This document shows, piece after piece, positions 1 through 7,973 of a stretch of 64,000 nt of DNA (position 1 is the stretch's first letter; each line of letters starts with the position of its first letter). The position numbers and the translations under genes were made by a program. Source of the DNA: Lacipirellula parvula. GTDB lineage: Bacteria > Planctomycetota > Planctomycetia > Pirellulales > Lacipirellulaceae. The stretch covers positions 2,152,501 through 2,216,500 of the forward strand of contig NZ_AP021861.1 of the NCBI RefSeq assembly GCF_009177095.1, read 5' to 3'. Below the pieces are notes generated by a model. It saw only the letters and a program-made list of their open reading frames with translations, had not been told where the DNA came from and ran no database searches.

Positions 1-1
1 C

Positions 2-208
2 ACAGGTGCCATCATCGTCACGCAAAAGGAAGACGATTTGTACTACGAGGATCGGTACGCCGAGACGTTCTACGAAAAGATCAGGGACTATGCCATCGGG
101 ATTCATGGCAAGCCTCAAGTCGTGTTCAACAACTTTGAACGTTTCGAATCTACCATCTTCGACATTATCGTCGAGGTCTACCCGGAATTCGCAGAAGCCA
201 GCGACTAA
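2..208 (+). CDS. C-terminal fragment of an unidentified protein (cut by window edge)
   Basis: An open frame enters from the left edge in frame 2 and ends at the TAA at 206-208, giving about 68 residues. The product is acidic and aromatic-rich, with segments such as YYEDRYAETFYEKIRDY and FNNFERFESTIFDII, and ends in PEFAEASD. The overlapping frame beginning at position 6 is Ser/Arg/Thr-rich and looks like a shadow. I do not recognise the family from this tail. The next gene, 69 bases downstream on the same strand, is a DUF5131 (Gp37/Gp68) protein; that family often sits beside a three-Cys-motif partner gene, so this could be its partner, but no diagnostic motif is visible. It is probably cargo of the element that ends at the tRNA-Arg gene. 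Confidence 0.5.
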   Translation, partial: TGAIIVTQKEDDLYYEDRYAETFYEKIRDYAIGIHGKPQVVFNNFERFESTIFDIIVEVYPEFAEASD

Positions 209-277
209 TCTCCAATAGCAACTTGGTCGGGGTGTTCGCTCCCACGTTCGTCTCTTCTTTTCTTCGAGTAATCACCA

Positions 278-1012
278 ATGGCAGAAATTTCTGAAATCCA
301 GTGGACCGACGCCACATTCAACCCATGGATCGGCTGCACACAAGTTAGCCCAGCGTGCGACAATTGTTACGCGATGGTGATGATGGACCGTCGTTATCAT
401 CGCGCCGAGTGGGGCGCAGGCAAGCTGCGGGTGCGGACTTCACACGCGAACTGGCGAAAACCCCTCGCATGGAATCGCAAGGCAGAGCGCGAAGGCAAAC
501 GGATCAAGTTGTTCTGCGCGAGCCTTGCCGATGTTTTCGACTCTGAAGTCAACGACTCTTGGCGATCAGATTTGTGGCGGCTGGTCGAGCAAACTCCGAA
601 CTTGGATTGGCTGCCGCTGACGAAGCGAACTGCCAGTGTTGCGGGGATGATTCCTTGGGGCGACCACTGGCCTGATAATGTTTGGATTGGCACGTCGGTC
701 GAGAATCAAAAGTACGCAGACTTGCGGTTGCCGATACTTTCGGCACTGCCGGCGAAAGTGCGGTTCATCTCGGCTGAACCATTGCTGAGTGACTTTTCAC
801 TCGACGGCTACAACGTCGACTGGGTGATCGTAGGCGGCGAAAGCGGCAAGGGCTGGCGGCCGCTCAATCTTGACCATGCCCGCGTCCTGCGCGACCAGTG
901 CCAGGAGCGTGGGATTCCATTCTTCTTCAAGCAGCATGCCGCATTCAACCCTCATAAACTTGGCCGAGAACTCGACGGCCGCGAATGGAATCAGTTTCCA
1001 GTGGCGGCGTAA
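278..1012 (+). CDS. DUF5131 / phage Gp37-Gp68 family protein
   Basis: The 244-residue product starts MAEISEIQWTDATFNPWIGC, the hallmark opening of the DUF5131 (phage Gp37/Gp68) family. Three cysteines lie in a CxxxxxxCxxC arrangement (C20, C27, C30), followed by a YAMVMMDRR segment. Such a cysteine cluster suggests metal or iron-sulphur binding; the family is sometimes described as radical-SAM-like, but its reaction is unknown. Later conserved-looking parts are WPLTKR-type (here WLPLTKR), NVWIGTSVENQ, RFISAEPLL and DWVIVGGESG, then FFFKQ near the end, all usual for this family. Length is normal. The family is common in phages and integrated elements, which fits its place here upstream of an integrase and a tRNA gene. 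Family assignment is firm; function is not known. Confidence 0.9.
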   Translation: MAEISEIQWTDATFNPWIGCTQVSPACDNCYAMVMMDRRYHRAEWGAGKLRVRTSHANWRKPLAWNRKAEREGKRIKLFCASLADVFDSEVNDSWRSDLWRLVEQTPNLDWLPLTKRTASVAGMIPWGDHWPDNVWIGTSVENQKYADLRLPILSALPAKVRFISAEPLLSDFSLDGYNVDWVIVGGESGKGWRPLNLDHARVLRDQCQERGIPFFFKQHAAFNPHKLGRELDGREWNQFPVAA

Positions 1013-1030
1013 GATCGTACTTAAGCTGCT

Positions 1031-1372
1031 ATGGTCGTTGATCTATCTAAACTACCGCCGATGCTCGCGGCGACCATCGCCGAAGTTGTCCCGCAACTCG
1101 TTGGCGGCCGTGACACAGTCCATCTGGCTCGGAAGTTGATGGACTATCTGATCGCGTACGCCAATGACTGGGAGCGATTGCCGGCCGAGGAGATTGTTAA
1201 TCTCGCCTTACCGGCCCACTTGGGACTTGTCGCCCTCGCCCGCGAGCAACCGTGGAAGTTGCGAGCCGCCATCGAAAGCTACGTGGAAAGCCGGTGTGAT
1301 TACGAGGCGCTGGACGGCGACCTCGACCCGGTCATCGAACGGCTGGTCGCCGAGGCGATGGAACTTGCGTAA
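1031..1372 (+). CDS. Small hypothetical protein in integrated element
   Basis: This 113-residue product starts at the ATG 18 bases after the DUF5131 gene and reads MVVDLSKLPPMLAATIAEVV. It is acidic and predicted mostly helical, with no cysteine cluster except one Cys in VESRCDYEALDGD, no signal peptide and no membrane segment. The tight spacing and shared strand suggest cotranscription with the DUF5131 gene. I do not recognise the family. Codon usage in this frame is protein-like, whereas the overlapping frames on both strands give Arg/Ser-rich shadows. It is best read as accessory cargo of the element. Confidence 0.65.
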   Translation: MVVDLSKLPPMLAATIAEVVPQLVGGRDTVHLARKLMDYLIAYANDWERLPAEEIVNLALPAHLGLVALAREQPWKLRAAIESYVESRCDYEALDGDLDPVIERLVAEAMELA

Positions 1373-1438
1373 CAGACTTTTTTCCCACTTTCTTTTCATT
1401 TCGGATTTGGCGCCGACGATCGGCGCCTGCATAGTTGA

Positions 1439-1699
1439 GTGAACGATCTCCAATCTCTCGCCAAACAACTCGGACTGAAGCTGGTGGTCCAGCAGCCCGA
1501 GCCAGAGTTCATCAACATCCAGCAAGTCGCGTCGATGTTTGGCGTTTCCACTCGAACTATTAGGCGCCTATGGTCCAAAGGCGAGCTGCCGGAGCCGATG
1601 CGGATCGGCCGGTCTGTCCGCTGGCGGAAGCTGGACATCGAGAATCACAACTATGGCAGCAATCTTCAAACGCAACGGTCGGGACGGCAAGCCGGCTAA
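1439..1699 (+). CDS. Excisionase-like helix-turn-helix protein
   Basis: The 86-residue product starts at GTG. Its core, INIQQVASMFGVSTRTIRR (residues about 26-44) followed by LWSKGELPEPMRIGRSVRW, is a typical winged HTH_17 (MerR/excisionase-type) DNA-binding domain: helix-turn-helix, then a basic wing ending with the RSVRWRKLDIE pattern. Small proteins of this kind next to a tyrosine recombinase usually act as recombination directionality factors (Xis) or as repressors. The end of the gene overlaps the recombinase start by 47 bases in another frame, so the two are probably translationally coupled. The Xis role is inferred from domain and position only. Confidence 0.75.
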   Translation: MNDLQSLAKQLGLKLVVQQPEPEFINIQQVASMFGVSTRTIRRLWSKGELPEPMRIGRSVRWRKLDIENHNYGSNLQTQRSGRQAG

Positions 1700-2747
1700 G
1701 AAGTGGTCCTACAAGTTCAAGGACGAACGTGGTAAGTGGGTCACAAAGACCGGCCATCGGTTGAAAGAAAAAACCGAGCGGATGGCCGAAGCCGATGAGG
1801 ATCGGGCCAAGCGGATTCGGAAGGGCGAACTGACGCCAACTTCTGAAGTGATTCTGGTCGAGCTACTCGAAATCTTCCGCACGAATCTGGAAGTCGCTGC
1901 CAACAGCAAACGCTACGTTACGCAGACGGTCAATCGGGTGAAGCGCATCTTCGATGCGTGCCAGTTCACCACTCTCGCTGATCTCCGCGCACCAGCCGCG
2001 CTCGACCAGTACAAGGCCTTTCTTGCCGCGTTCAAGTACAAGAAAGGTAAGAAGGGCGCGGAGCGCGGTTGCTCGCAGCAGACAATCAATCACTATACGA
2101 CGACCCTCAAGACGTTTTGCCATTGGGCAGTGACCAGTCGCAAGATGCCTGACTGCCCATTGCTGACTCTGAAGAAGACAAAGATCACAGTGAAGAAGGG
2201 CCGCCGGGCCGCGACTGTGGCGGAATGTGATAAGCTGCTCAAGGCGGCAGGGAAGGGCGATGAGCTATACGGGTTGACCGGAGAAGAACGAGCCATCCTT
2301 TATCGGCTCGCGCTCAACACAGGCTTTCGCGTCAGTGAGCTGGCTAGCCTCACGCCATCCAGCTTCCATATCGACGCCAAGTCTGCTTACGTCGAGCTGA
2401 GAGCGAGCGACGCAAAGAACCGGCAGACAGCCGAGCAACCGATCCCCGCGGAGTTTGCTGTCTCGCTGGGGAAGTTCTTGAAGGGGCTCCCGTCAGACCA
2501 ACTCATCTGGCCGGGTGATTGGAAGCTCTACGCCGCGCGAATGTTGCGGACGGACCTCATCGGGACTGGAATCACCGGCTTGGACTTTCATTCGCTGAGA
2601 ACGACGTTCATCACCAACCTTGCTCGCGCTGGCGTCCACCCGCGGCGGGCTCAGCAGCTCGCCCGCCACTCCGACATCAACTTGACGATGGCGTTCTACA
2701 CCAAGCTCGACCGTGATGAGCTGGCGAACGACCTCCCCTGCATCTAG
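1653..2747 (+). CDS. Tyrosine recombinase / integrase
   Basis: The 364-residue product is a site-specific recombinase of the phage-integrase family. I chose the internal ATG at 1653 (MAAIFKRNGRDGKPAKKWSY) because residues upstream of it are a shadow of the HTH gene. The N-terminal part has the arm-binding beta-sheet (KWSYKFKDERGKWVTKTGH) and an SAM-like core-binding helical domain at about residues 60-175. The catalytic domain shows Arg I in NTGFRVSELASL, HSLR (His-x-x-Arg), the second His in QLARHSD and the nucleophile Tyr in MAFYTKLDRDEL, so the active-site set looks complete. A terminator follows, and the tRNA-Arg gene lies 190 bases downstream with its 3' end toward the recombinase. This is the usual geometry of an element integrated in a tRNA gene. 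Confidence 0.93.
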   Translation: MAAIFKRNGRDGKPAKKWSYKFKDERGKWVTKTGHRLKEKTERMAEADEDRAKRIRKGELTPTSEVILVELLEIFRTNLEVAANSKRYVTQTVNRVKRIFDACQFTTLADLRAPAALDQYKAFLAAFKYKKGKKGAERGCSQQTINHYTTTLKTFCHWAVTSRKMPDCPLLTLKKTKITVKKGRRAATVAECDKLLKAAGKGDELYGLTGEERAILYRLALNTGFRVSELASLTPSSFHIDAKSAYVELRASDAKNRQTAEQPIPAEFAVSLGKFLKGLPSDQLIWPGDWKLYAARMLRTDLIGTGITGLDFHSLRTTFITNLARAGVHPRRAQQLARHSDINLTMAFYTKLDRDELANDLPCI

Positions 2748-2764
2748 GTGCGGAAGCAAACAGA

Positions 2765-2801
2765 AGCCCCGTCGACTCCGCTGAGTCGACGGGGCTTTTT
2801 T
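2765..2801 (+). terminator. Rho-independent terminator after integrase
   Basis: A 14-bp perfect stem (2765-2778 with 2783-2796, loop CGCT) is followed directly by a run of T at 2796-2801. It starts 17 bases after the integrase stop codon and would end the element transcript. Confidence 0.9.
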
Positions 2802-2820
2802 GTTGCCTTCGTGTTCTAAG

Positions 2821-2905
2821 GCGCACCAAATGCGCACCACGGATAAGTCAGACAGTGTCATTTCGTGTCACAACCAGTCACAAGCAACTGACGCGGCAAA
2901 TGCCG
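2821..2905. repeat. Short direct repeats between integrase and tRNA (possible arm-type sites)
   Basis: GCGCACCA occurs twice 11 bases apart (2821-2828, 2832-2839). It is followed by several spaced copies of a GTCA/TGTCAC-like word: AGTGTCA, GTGTCAC, CAGTCAC and ACTGAC between about 2853 and 2892. Short repeats between an integrase gene and its tRNA target often bind recombinase or excisionase. That role is inferred; the repeats are seen. Confidence 0.4.
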
Positions 2906-2937
2906 ACTGGAACACGACTTAGATGCAAAAAGACTAG

Positions 2938-2960
2938 CGCCCCCGGCAGGAATCGAACCT
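2938..2960. other. Putative attachment site (tRNA 3' end)
   Basis: The T-arm/acceptor 3' end of tRNA-Arg lies next to the integrase, where tyrosine recombinases of this class usually recombine. No second copy was noticed within 1-2900, so the other att copy should lie left of the window. This is inference from position. Confidence 0.5.
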
Positions 2961-3010
2961 GCGACCAACGGTTTAGGAAACCGCTGCTCTATCCCCTGAG
3001 CTACGAGGGC
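2938..3010 (-). tRNA. tRNA-Arg (anticodon CCT)
   Basis: Read on the minus strand, the 73-nt sequence folds as a cloverleaf. The acceptor stem GCCCTCG pairs with CGGGGGC with one G-U pair; the D arm has AGCTCAGGGGATAGAGC; the anticodon loop TTCCTAA gives anticodon CCT; and the T arm contains GGTTCGATTCC. The discriminator base is G, and CCA is not encoded. Its 3' half (2938 to about 2960) faces the integrase and probably serves as the attachment site. Confidence 0.95.
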
Positions 3011-3355
3011 GGGCGTTGAGGCGTTCCCTCAAATGTAAAGAGTTGGCGACCGGCTGGGTAGCGAGGCTTTTTCCGTGCCTTCGGCGGCCTCAGTCGCGGC
3101 GCGCGGAAAGCGACGGGCGGTTAGATCCGGGCCGCTCTGCTCAGATCGATCCTCTGCACAATACGCCGTGATGGTCGGCCGGCGTAACATCGGGCGGCGT
3201 TTCGCACATTTCTGCTATACGACGCACCGGCATCGGGCCGCGGCGTCACGGCCCATTCGCGTGTCGTTGCCGGGCAGCGAACGCTTATCGATGAAGGTTG
3301 TGCTAGAATCGCGAGCCACCGCCTCGCCTTTGCGTTTTACTTTGGATCAACCTGC
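3011..3355. other. Intergenic region upstream of the secreted repeat protein
   Basis: The 345 bases hold no convincing gene; an open frame that starts at 3075 is a shadow that runs into the next gene out of frame. A TAGAAT word at 3304-3309, about 50 bases before the next start codon, could be a -10 box, but no good -35 is seen. Confidence 0.4.
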
Positions 3356-5276
3356 ATGCTCCTTCGAACAATTTTCGCCAGTGCGCTCGTCATCGCAGTC
3401 GGCGTGGCAGCGTTGTCGCCGTCCGCCATTGCCCAGAACGCCACGGAGTCTGCGACGTTTTCGCCTCAAGCGGAGGCACTGCCGTTTCCTCTCGACGCGC
3501 GTGAAGTTGAGTTCGACGCCACGTTCGACGACATCGAATACCGGTCGTCGTCATCGCTGCCGTCGCTCGCTGCGTTCTATCGGAAGGAGCTAGCGAGTCG
3601 AGGCTGGTCGCTGGAAGACAATTCGGCCGTCGTGGAAGATGACGCCGTCGAGATGACGTTCTTTCACGATGGTTACCAGATCGACGTCGATCTCGATCAA
3701 CGCTCCGACGACGTCGCTGTGTCGATCGAATGCGAGGGGCTCGACTTCACGCACACGGGGAACCCGTCAGATCTTGTGGCGGCAGGCGTACCGCAACCGC
3801 GGGCGAATCTGTTTTCTGCAGAAGGAATTGCCGCGCCCCGAGATTGTCGACGGCGAATCCTACAGTGGCGATGCTTGCCACTTCAAGTCGCCGTTAGCAC
3901 TGCAAGCGGCGTTCGATTTCTATGTGCAGGCGCTCAAGAAAAACAACTGGCGTGAAACGCGCCGACCCATCGTGACGGGGGACCGGCGCTACACAGAGTT
4001 CAAGAAAGGACGCATCGAAGTTGGCGTCAATGTATTCTCCGACGCCGTTGGTTCGCGGATTATTCTGAGCTACGAAAACGAGACCAAAGAGCCGGTCGTG
4101 CCGCCGTTGCCGCCGGTGGAGGGCCAGCCCGCAGGCGGCATGGTAGCCGCGCAGGAGCCGACGCTGGCCGCGGTTCCGAAGACTACGGTCGACGTTTCCG
4201 CGAATCGGGGCGCCGCCTCGATCGTGATCGACAGCACCACTTCCACGTTTAAGCACGTGGCTGCCTACCGCACGAAGGCGGATGGCGATACGAAGACGCG
4301 ACTGTTGTTCTGCGAGCAAGCGATTCCGCTGCAGCGGATGCAGGCCCTATTGGCCAAGAACGGCGACTTCGAATTCGATGAACTCTTTCCCACGGGATAC
4401 CCAGGTCACCTCACGCTCGAAGTCAGCGATCGCATTCACTTCAATTTCAATGACGGCGGCGTGGCGATGAGCAACAGCTTCGAGGATCCGGCCAGCGACT
4501 TCAAGGTAGAGGCTGGGCGTGCACGAGGCGCTATTAAGATGGCGCAGCCAGAAGAGTTTTTCGACGATATGTACCAGATTTCGGCGACCGTCGACGCGGG
4601 CGTGATCACTCCTGAGACGACGCTCGACGCGGTTCCCGCCGCAGCGCCGATCGCCGCGCGGCAGGCACCGTTCGCCGGCTCGGAACTGCTCCTGCCCGAA
4701 GGCTGCGGCAATGTCCGCAGCGAAGGAACTCAATACACTAAGTCGACTCACGCCGAAGTCAGTCTCGAACCGACCGCCATCGCAGCATTTTACCGGCGAG
4801 AGTTGCTTGCCAAGGGCTGGAAGGAAGCGACCGGGGCGACGAAAGCGGAGCCGTCCAAGCCACTAACGCTCCAGTTCAAACAGAATGCAGCGACGATGTC
4901 GGTGAGAATCGACGGCGATCAGGATCTATCCACCGTCGACGTGCTGCTGTTGGATGACGCGAAAGCCAAAGCGGATGGCATGCTCCCCGAACCTGGCAAG
5001 GGGCGAATTGTGCTCGTCAACGGCGATTCGAGAGAGGCCGTCGTCATGATTGGCAAGCAACGATACCCGCTGAAGGCCGGGCTGGGGACGACGAATCCAA
5101 AATCGGCGCTCAACTACTCGGTCGCTTCCGGGAAGTACGACCTGCAAGTGATTGCAGCGGGACAAGCCCCGAAAGCCGAAACGCTGAACGTTGCCGCGGG
5201 GACGACGTGGGGCGTGATGGTGCTCCCTGGCGGCGACTACTTGCTCAACCGTCTTTACGGTGCAGCAGCCGAGTAA
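3356..5276 (+). CDS. Secreted three-repeat protein, interrupted by a one-base frameshift
   Basis: The frame starting at ATG 3356 encodes a signal peptide (MLLRTIFASALVIAVGVAAL...IAQNA) and continues well until about 3811. The sensible protein then continues in the +1 frame to the stop at 5274-5276. The join is at TTTT (3812-3815): dropping one T makes ...PRANLFLQKELPRPEIV, and the corrected product is about 639 residues. It contains at least three copies of a module with an AAFYRxELxxxGW-type helix followed by a beta-rich part: SLAAFYRKELASRGW, LQAAFDFYVQALKKNNW and IAAFYRRELLAKGW. One copy lies upstream of the frameshift and two downstream, which shows the halves belong together. The C-terminus resembles a small beta domain (GRIVLVNGDSREAVVMIGKQRYPLKAG). 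Function is unknown; it is likely periplasmic or secreted. The lesion may be real, a sequencing slip, or programmed slippage. Confidence 0.7.
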
Positions 5277-5326
5277 AACAACCAAAGCTGAGCGCGTAGC
5301 GCAACTGCTATGGAAGCGGCGATGGC

Positions 5327-6262
5327 TTATGACTGTGCGTTCCCTAACTGTAGCATCTCTCGCACCCGTTTGAGATCGCGGCCAATCGCCTGCAGGTTCT
5401 CCTGAGCCGACCGCCGCGGCAGATACTCGACGTGGATCGAGATCGGAACATCGAACCGATCGCGTTTCAACATGTCGAAGTAGCGGGGATCGACTCGTCC
5501 TTCGCCAAACGGAACATGCTTGTCGCGGTTGCCGGCCCAGGCGAAGTCCTTCATGTAGAAGGCGCCGACGTGGGGCTTGATCAATTGATAGAGCCGTGGC
5601 CAAGATCGACCCGCTTCGACTGTCGCATGGCGAATGTCGAACGCCGCGGCGACTTCTTCCTTTGCCACGTCGCGAAGGAGCTGATGCAGATCCCAAATCG
5701 TGGCGCCGACGTACTGTTCGCCGCTATGGTTTTGCCAGAGGCCGGTCACGCCTAGCTCGCGATTCAGCGCGGCAATTTCGAGCAACTGACTGCGGTAGTC
5801 GGCGAGTTGCATGGGAATCGGCCGATCGTCGGCATACTTGAACCAACCGAGACGGTAGCGCTTGATGCCGAGCTTCGCCGCAGCCGCGAGCAGCTTCTGG
5901 TTCGTTGGATTGTCGGCACGGTTGACTTCGGTCGTCAGGATCGTGACGTCAAGCTTTCGCTTGGCGAGGGCTTCGACGAGCGCCGGCAGCTGCTCTTCAG
6001 CTCGCTCGGGAGTAATGCGCCCGCCTTGTCGAGCCGTGACCTCGACGCCGTTGAATCCCAATTCGGCGAGGCCGTCCGCGAGTTCGTCGTGGCTCAAGTC
6101 CTGCAGGAATTTTTCGAAAGCGCAGAAGTGAATCGGCCGCGCCGTTGGCTCGGAGGCGCGGTCGGCGCCGATCGCTGTGCTCCCCAAGCAGGCAGCCGAG
6201 CCAATGGCCGCGGCGGCTGCGAGAAAATCACGACGGTGCGGCCGCGAGGGGGGCGTCTTCAT
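5327..6262 (-). CDS. Tat-exported sugar phosphate isomerase/epimerase (xylose isomerase-like TIM barrel)
   Basis: The 311-residue product starts MKTPPSRPHRRDFLAAAAAIG, a twin-arginine signal (RRDFL) with an Ala-rich hydrophobic stretch. I chose ATG 6262 because the longer frame adds only Arg-rich residues upstream. The mature part is an AP-endonuclease-2/xylose-isomerase-like TIM barrel: GLAELGFNGVEVTARQGG, then TILTTEVNRAD, LGIKRYRLGW, LWQNHSG, AAFDIRHATVEAG, VGAFYMKDFAWAG and ISIHVEYL, the usual beta-strand ends carrying His, Asp and Glu. Exported enzymes of this kind are abundant in planctomycetes and are thought to act on sugars or sugar acids; the substrate cannot be read here. It is divergent from a Tat-exported Gfo/Idh/MocA gene, a common partner. 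Confidence 0.85.
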   Translation of the reverse strand: MKTPPSRPHRRDFLAAAAAIGSAACLGSTAIGADRASEPTARPIHFCAFEKFLQDLSHDELADGLAELGFNGVEVTARQGGRITPERAEEQLPALVEALAKRKLDVTILTTEVNRADNPTNQKLLAAAAKLGIKRYRLGWFKYADDRPIPMQLADYRSQLLEIAALNRELGVTGLWQNHSGEQYVGATIWDLHQLLRDVAKEEVAAAFDIRHATVEAGRSWPRLYQLIKPHVGAFYMKDFAWAGNRDKHVPFGEGRVDPRYFDMLKRDRFDVPISIHVEYLPRRSAQENLQAIGRDLKRVREMLQLGNAQS

Positions 6263-6505
6263 TGAATACGTTTCGATGATGAGAAGAGTTGCTTCGGTGA
6301 ACGCACTGAAAACAGGCCGCACGGCAGTATACATCCGCCGCTGCGCGGAGCGAACGCGGCAGGATGCCATGGTCAACCGTCGGAGCCGAAACGTGTCAGG
6401 CGCTTGCACCCACGGTGCTCGCCGCCTTTAATATTCAATAGCGGCGGGCGGCCGGTTGTGGACAACCTTCCGCGCTCTTCGGCTTTCTTTGCAGGAAATC
6501 GACCT

Positions 6506-7969
6506 ATGGCGAGCTTTTCTCGGCGGCATTTTCTCGGCGGAACCCTGGCAGCGGGCGGCATGCTGGCGTGGAACGGCCGCTCGACGTGGGCCGCCGGCGC
6601 GAACGAACAGGTCAACCTCGGCCTCATCGGTTGCGGCGGCCGCGGGGCGGAACTGCTGCGCTCGTTTCGCAAGGTTCCAGGCCTAAAGGTCGCCGCGCTC
6701 TGCGATCCCGACGAGCAGCATGTCGATGCGTTGGCGAAAGAGTACGACGGCGCCGCGAAGTATCGCGACTTGCGAAAGCTGCTCGACTCGAAAGATACCG
6801 ACGCCGTGGTGATCGCCACGCCGAATCACTGGCACTGTCTTGCCGCAATCTGGGCCCTCGAAGCGGGCAAGCATGTCTACGTCGAGAAGCCGCTTGGCCA
6901 AGTGAATTGGGATGGCCGACAAGTTGTCAACGCGGCCAATCGCTACGGGCTGGTGTGCCAAGTCGGCACGCAACAACGCTCGGACCCGATGCAGGCGGAG
7001 ATCAAGCAATTTCTGCACGAAGACAAAACGCTCGGCGCCATCGAGAAGGTCCGCGTGAATCGCTTCGGCGTCCGGCCAGCCATTGGCGATCGCGATACGC
7101 CGCTCAAGCCGCCGGCGAGCGTCGACTACAACCTCTGGCTCGGCCCGGCTCAGGACGAACCGCTGATGCGGAACGCCCTGCACTACGACTGGCACTGGAT
7201 GTGGAACACCGGCTCCGGCGAGATGGGCAACTGGGGCGTTCACATTCTCGACGACGTTCGCAACAATGTTTTCCAAGATAGCGTCGCGTTTCCGCAACGC
7301 GTTGTTGCCGGCGGCGGCCGATACGGCGACGGTGATTGCGGCGAGACGCCGAACCTGCACTGTGCGTTGCTCGATACGGGCAAGTATCCAGTGATCGTTG
7401 CCGTCTGCAACTTGCCGGAAAAGATCGGCGGCAAAGCATCGCCGCCGTCACCCGGGCCGGGCAGCGGCTACACCGTCTACTGCGAAGGGGGCCGCTTCGA
7501 AGGGCAACGCGGCCAAGCGAAGGCGTTCGACGCCGACGGCAAAGAGATTCGCAAGTTCAAAGGCGACAGCGGGGCAGGGCACCAGCAGAATTTCGTCGAC
7601 GCCGTGCGCAGCGGCAGTTCGGCAGGGCTGAACGCGCCAGTGCAAATGGGACACGAATCGACCGAGTGGTGCAACTTGGCGAACGTCGCCTACCGCGTCT
7701 CCGGCGATTCATCCAAGGCGCGGGGATTCGCCCAGGAGCTTGGCGTGATGAGCGATTCGCTGATGCTCGTCGAGCAGATGAAAGGCGTCGCCCGCGAGCA
7801 TGGCGCCTCGGAGTGGGAATTCCACATCGGCCCGGTTCTTACGTTCGACGGAGCAACGCAGCAGTTCACCGGCGCCGAGGCCGCGGCTGCGAACAAATTG
7901 CTGCGCCGCAAGGATCGCGCTGGATTCGAAGTTCGCGAGATCGAACCGGCGGCCACAGCCGCAGGCTAG
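6506..7969 (+). CDS. Tat-exported Gfo/Idh/MocA family oxidoreductase
   Basis: The 487-residue product starts at ATG 6506 with a twin-arginine signal (SRRHFLGGTLAAGGMLAW). Residues about 33-160 form the NAD(P)-binding Rossmann fold: VNLGLIGCGGRGAELLRSF (GxGxxG-like), ALCDPDEQH, AVVIATPNHWH and VYVEKPLGQ, the EKP motif typical of the family. The C-terminal part has the large beta-sheet domain with HYDWHWMWNTGSGEMGNWGVHILDDVRN. The longer upstream frame is Pro/Arg-rich and lacks the Tat context, so it was dropped. It lies divergent from the exported isomerase at 5327-6262 and convergent with dedA. The likely role is oxidation or epimerisation of a sugar derivative outside the cytoplasm; the substrate is unknown. 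Confidence 0.92.
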   Translation: MASFSRRHFLGGTLAAGGMLAWNGRSTWAAGANEQVNLGLIGCGGRGAELLRSFRKVPGLKVAALCDPDEQHVDALAKEYDGAAKYRDLRKLLDSKDTDAVVIATPNHWHCLAAIWALEAGKHVYVEKPLGQVNWDGRQVVNAANRYGLVCQVGTQQRSDPMQAEIKQFLHEDKTLGAIEKVRVNRFGVRPAIGDRDTPLKPPASVDYNLWLGPAQDEPLMRNALHYDWHWMWNTGSGEMGNWGVHILDDVRNNVFQDSVAFPQRVVAGGGRYGDGDCGETPNLHCALLDTGKYPVIVAVCNLPEKIGGKASPPSPGPGSGYTVYCEGGRFEGQRGQAKAFDADGKEIRKFKGDSGAGHQQNFVDAVRSGSSAGLNAPVQMGHESTEWCNLANVAYRVSGDSSKARGFAQELGVMSDSLMLVEQMKGVAREHGASEWEFHIGPVLTFDGATQQFTGAEAAAANKLLRRKDRAGFEVREIEPAATAAG

Positions 7970-7973
7970 GCGC

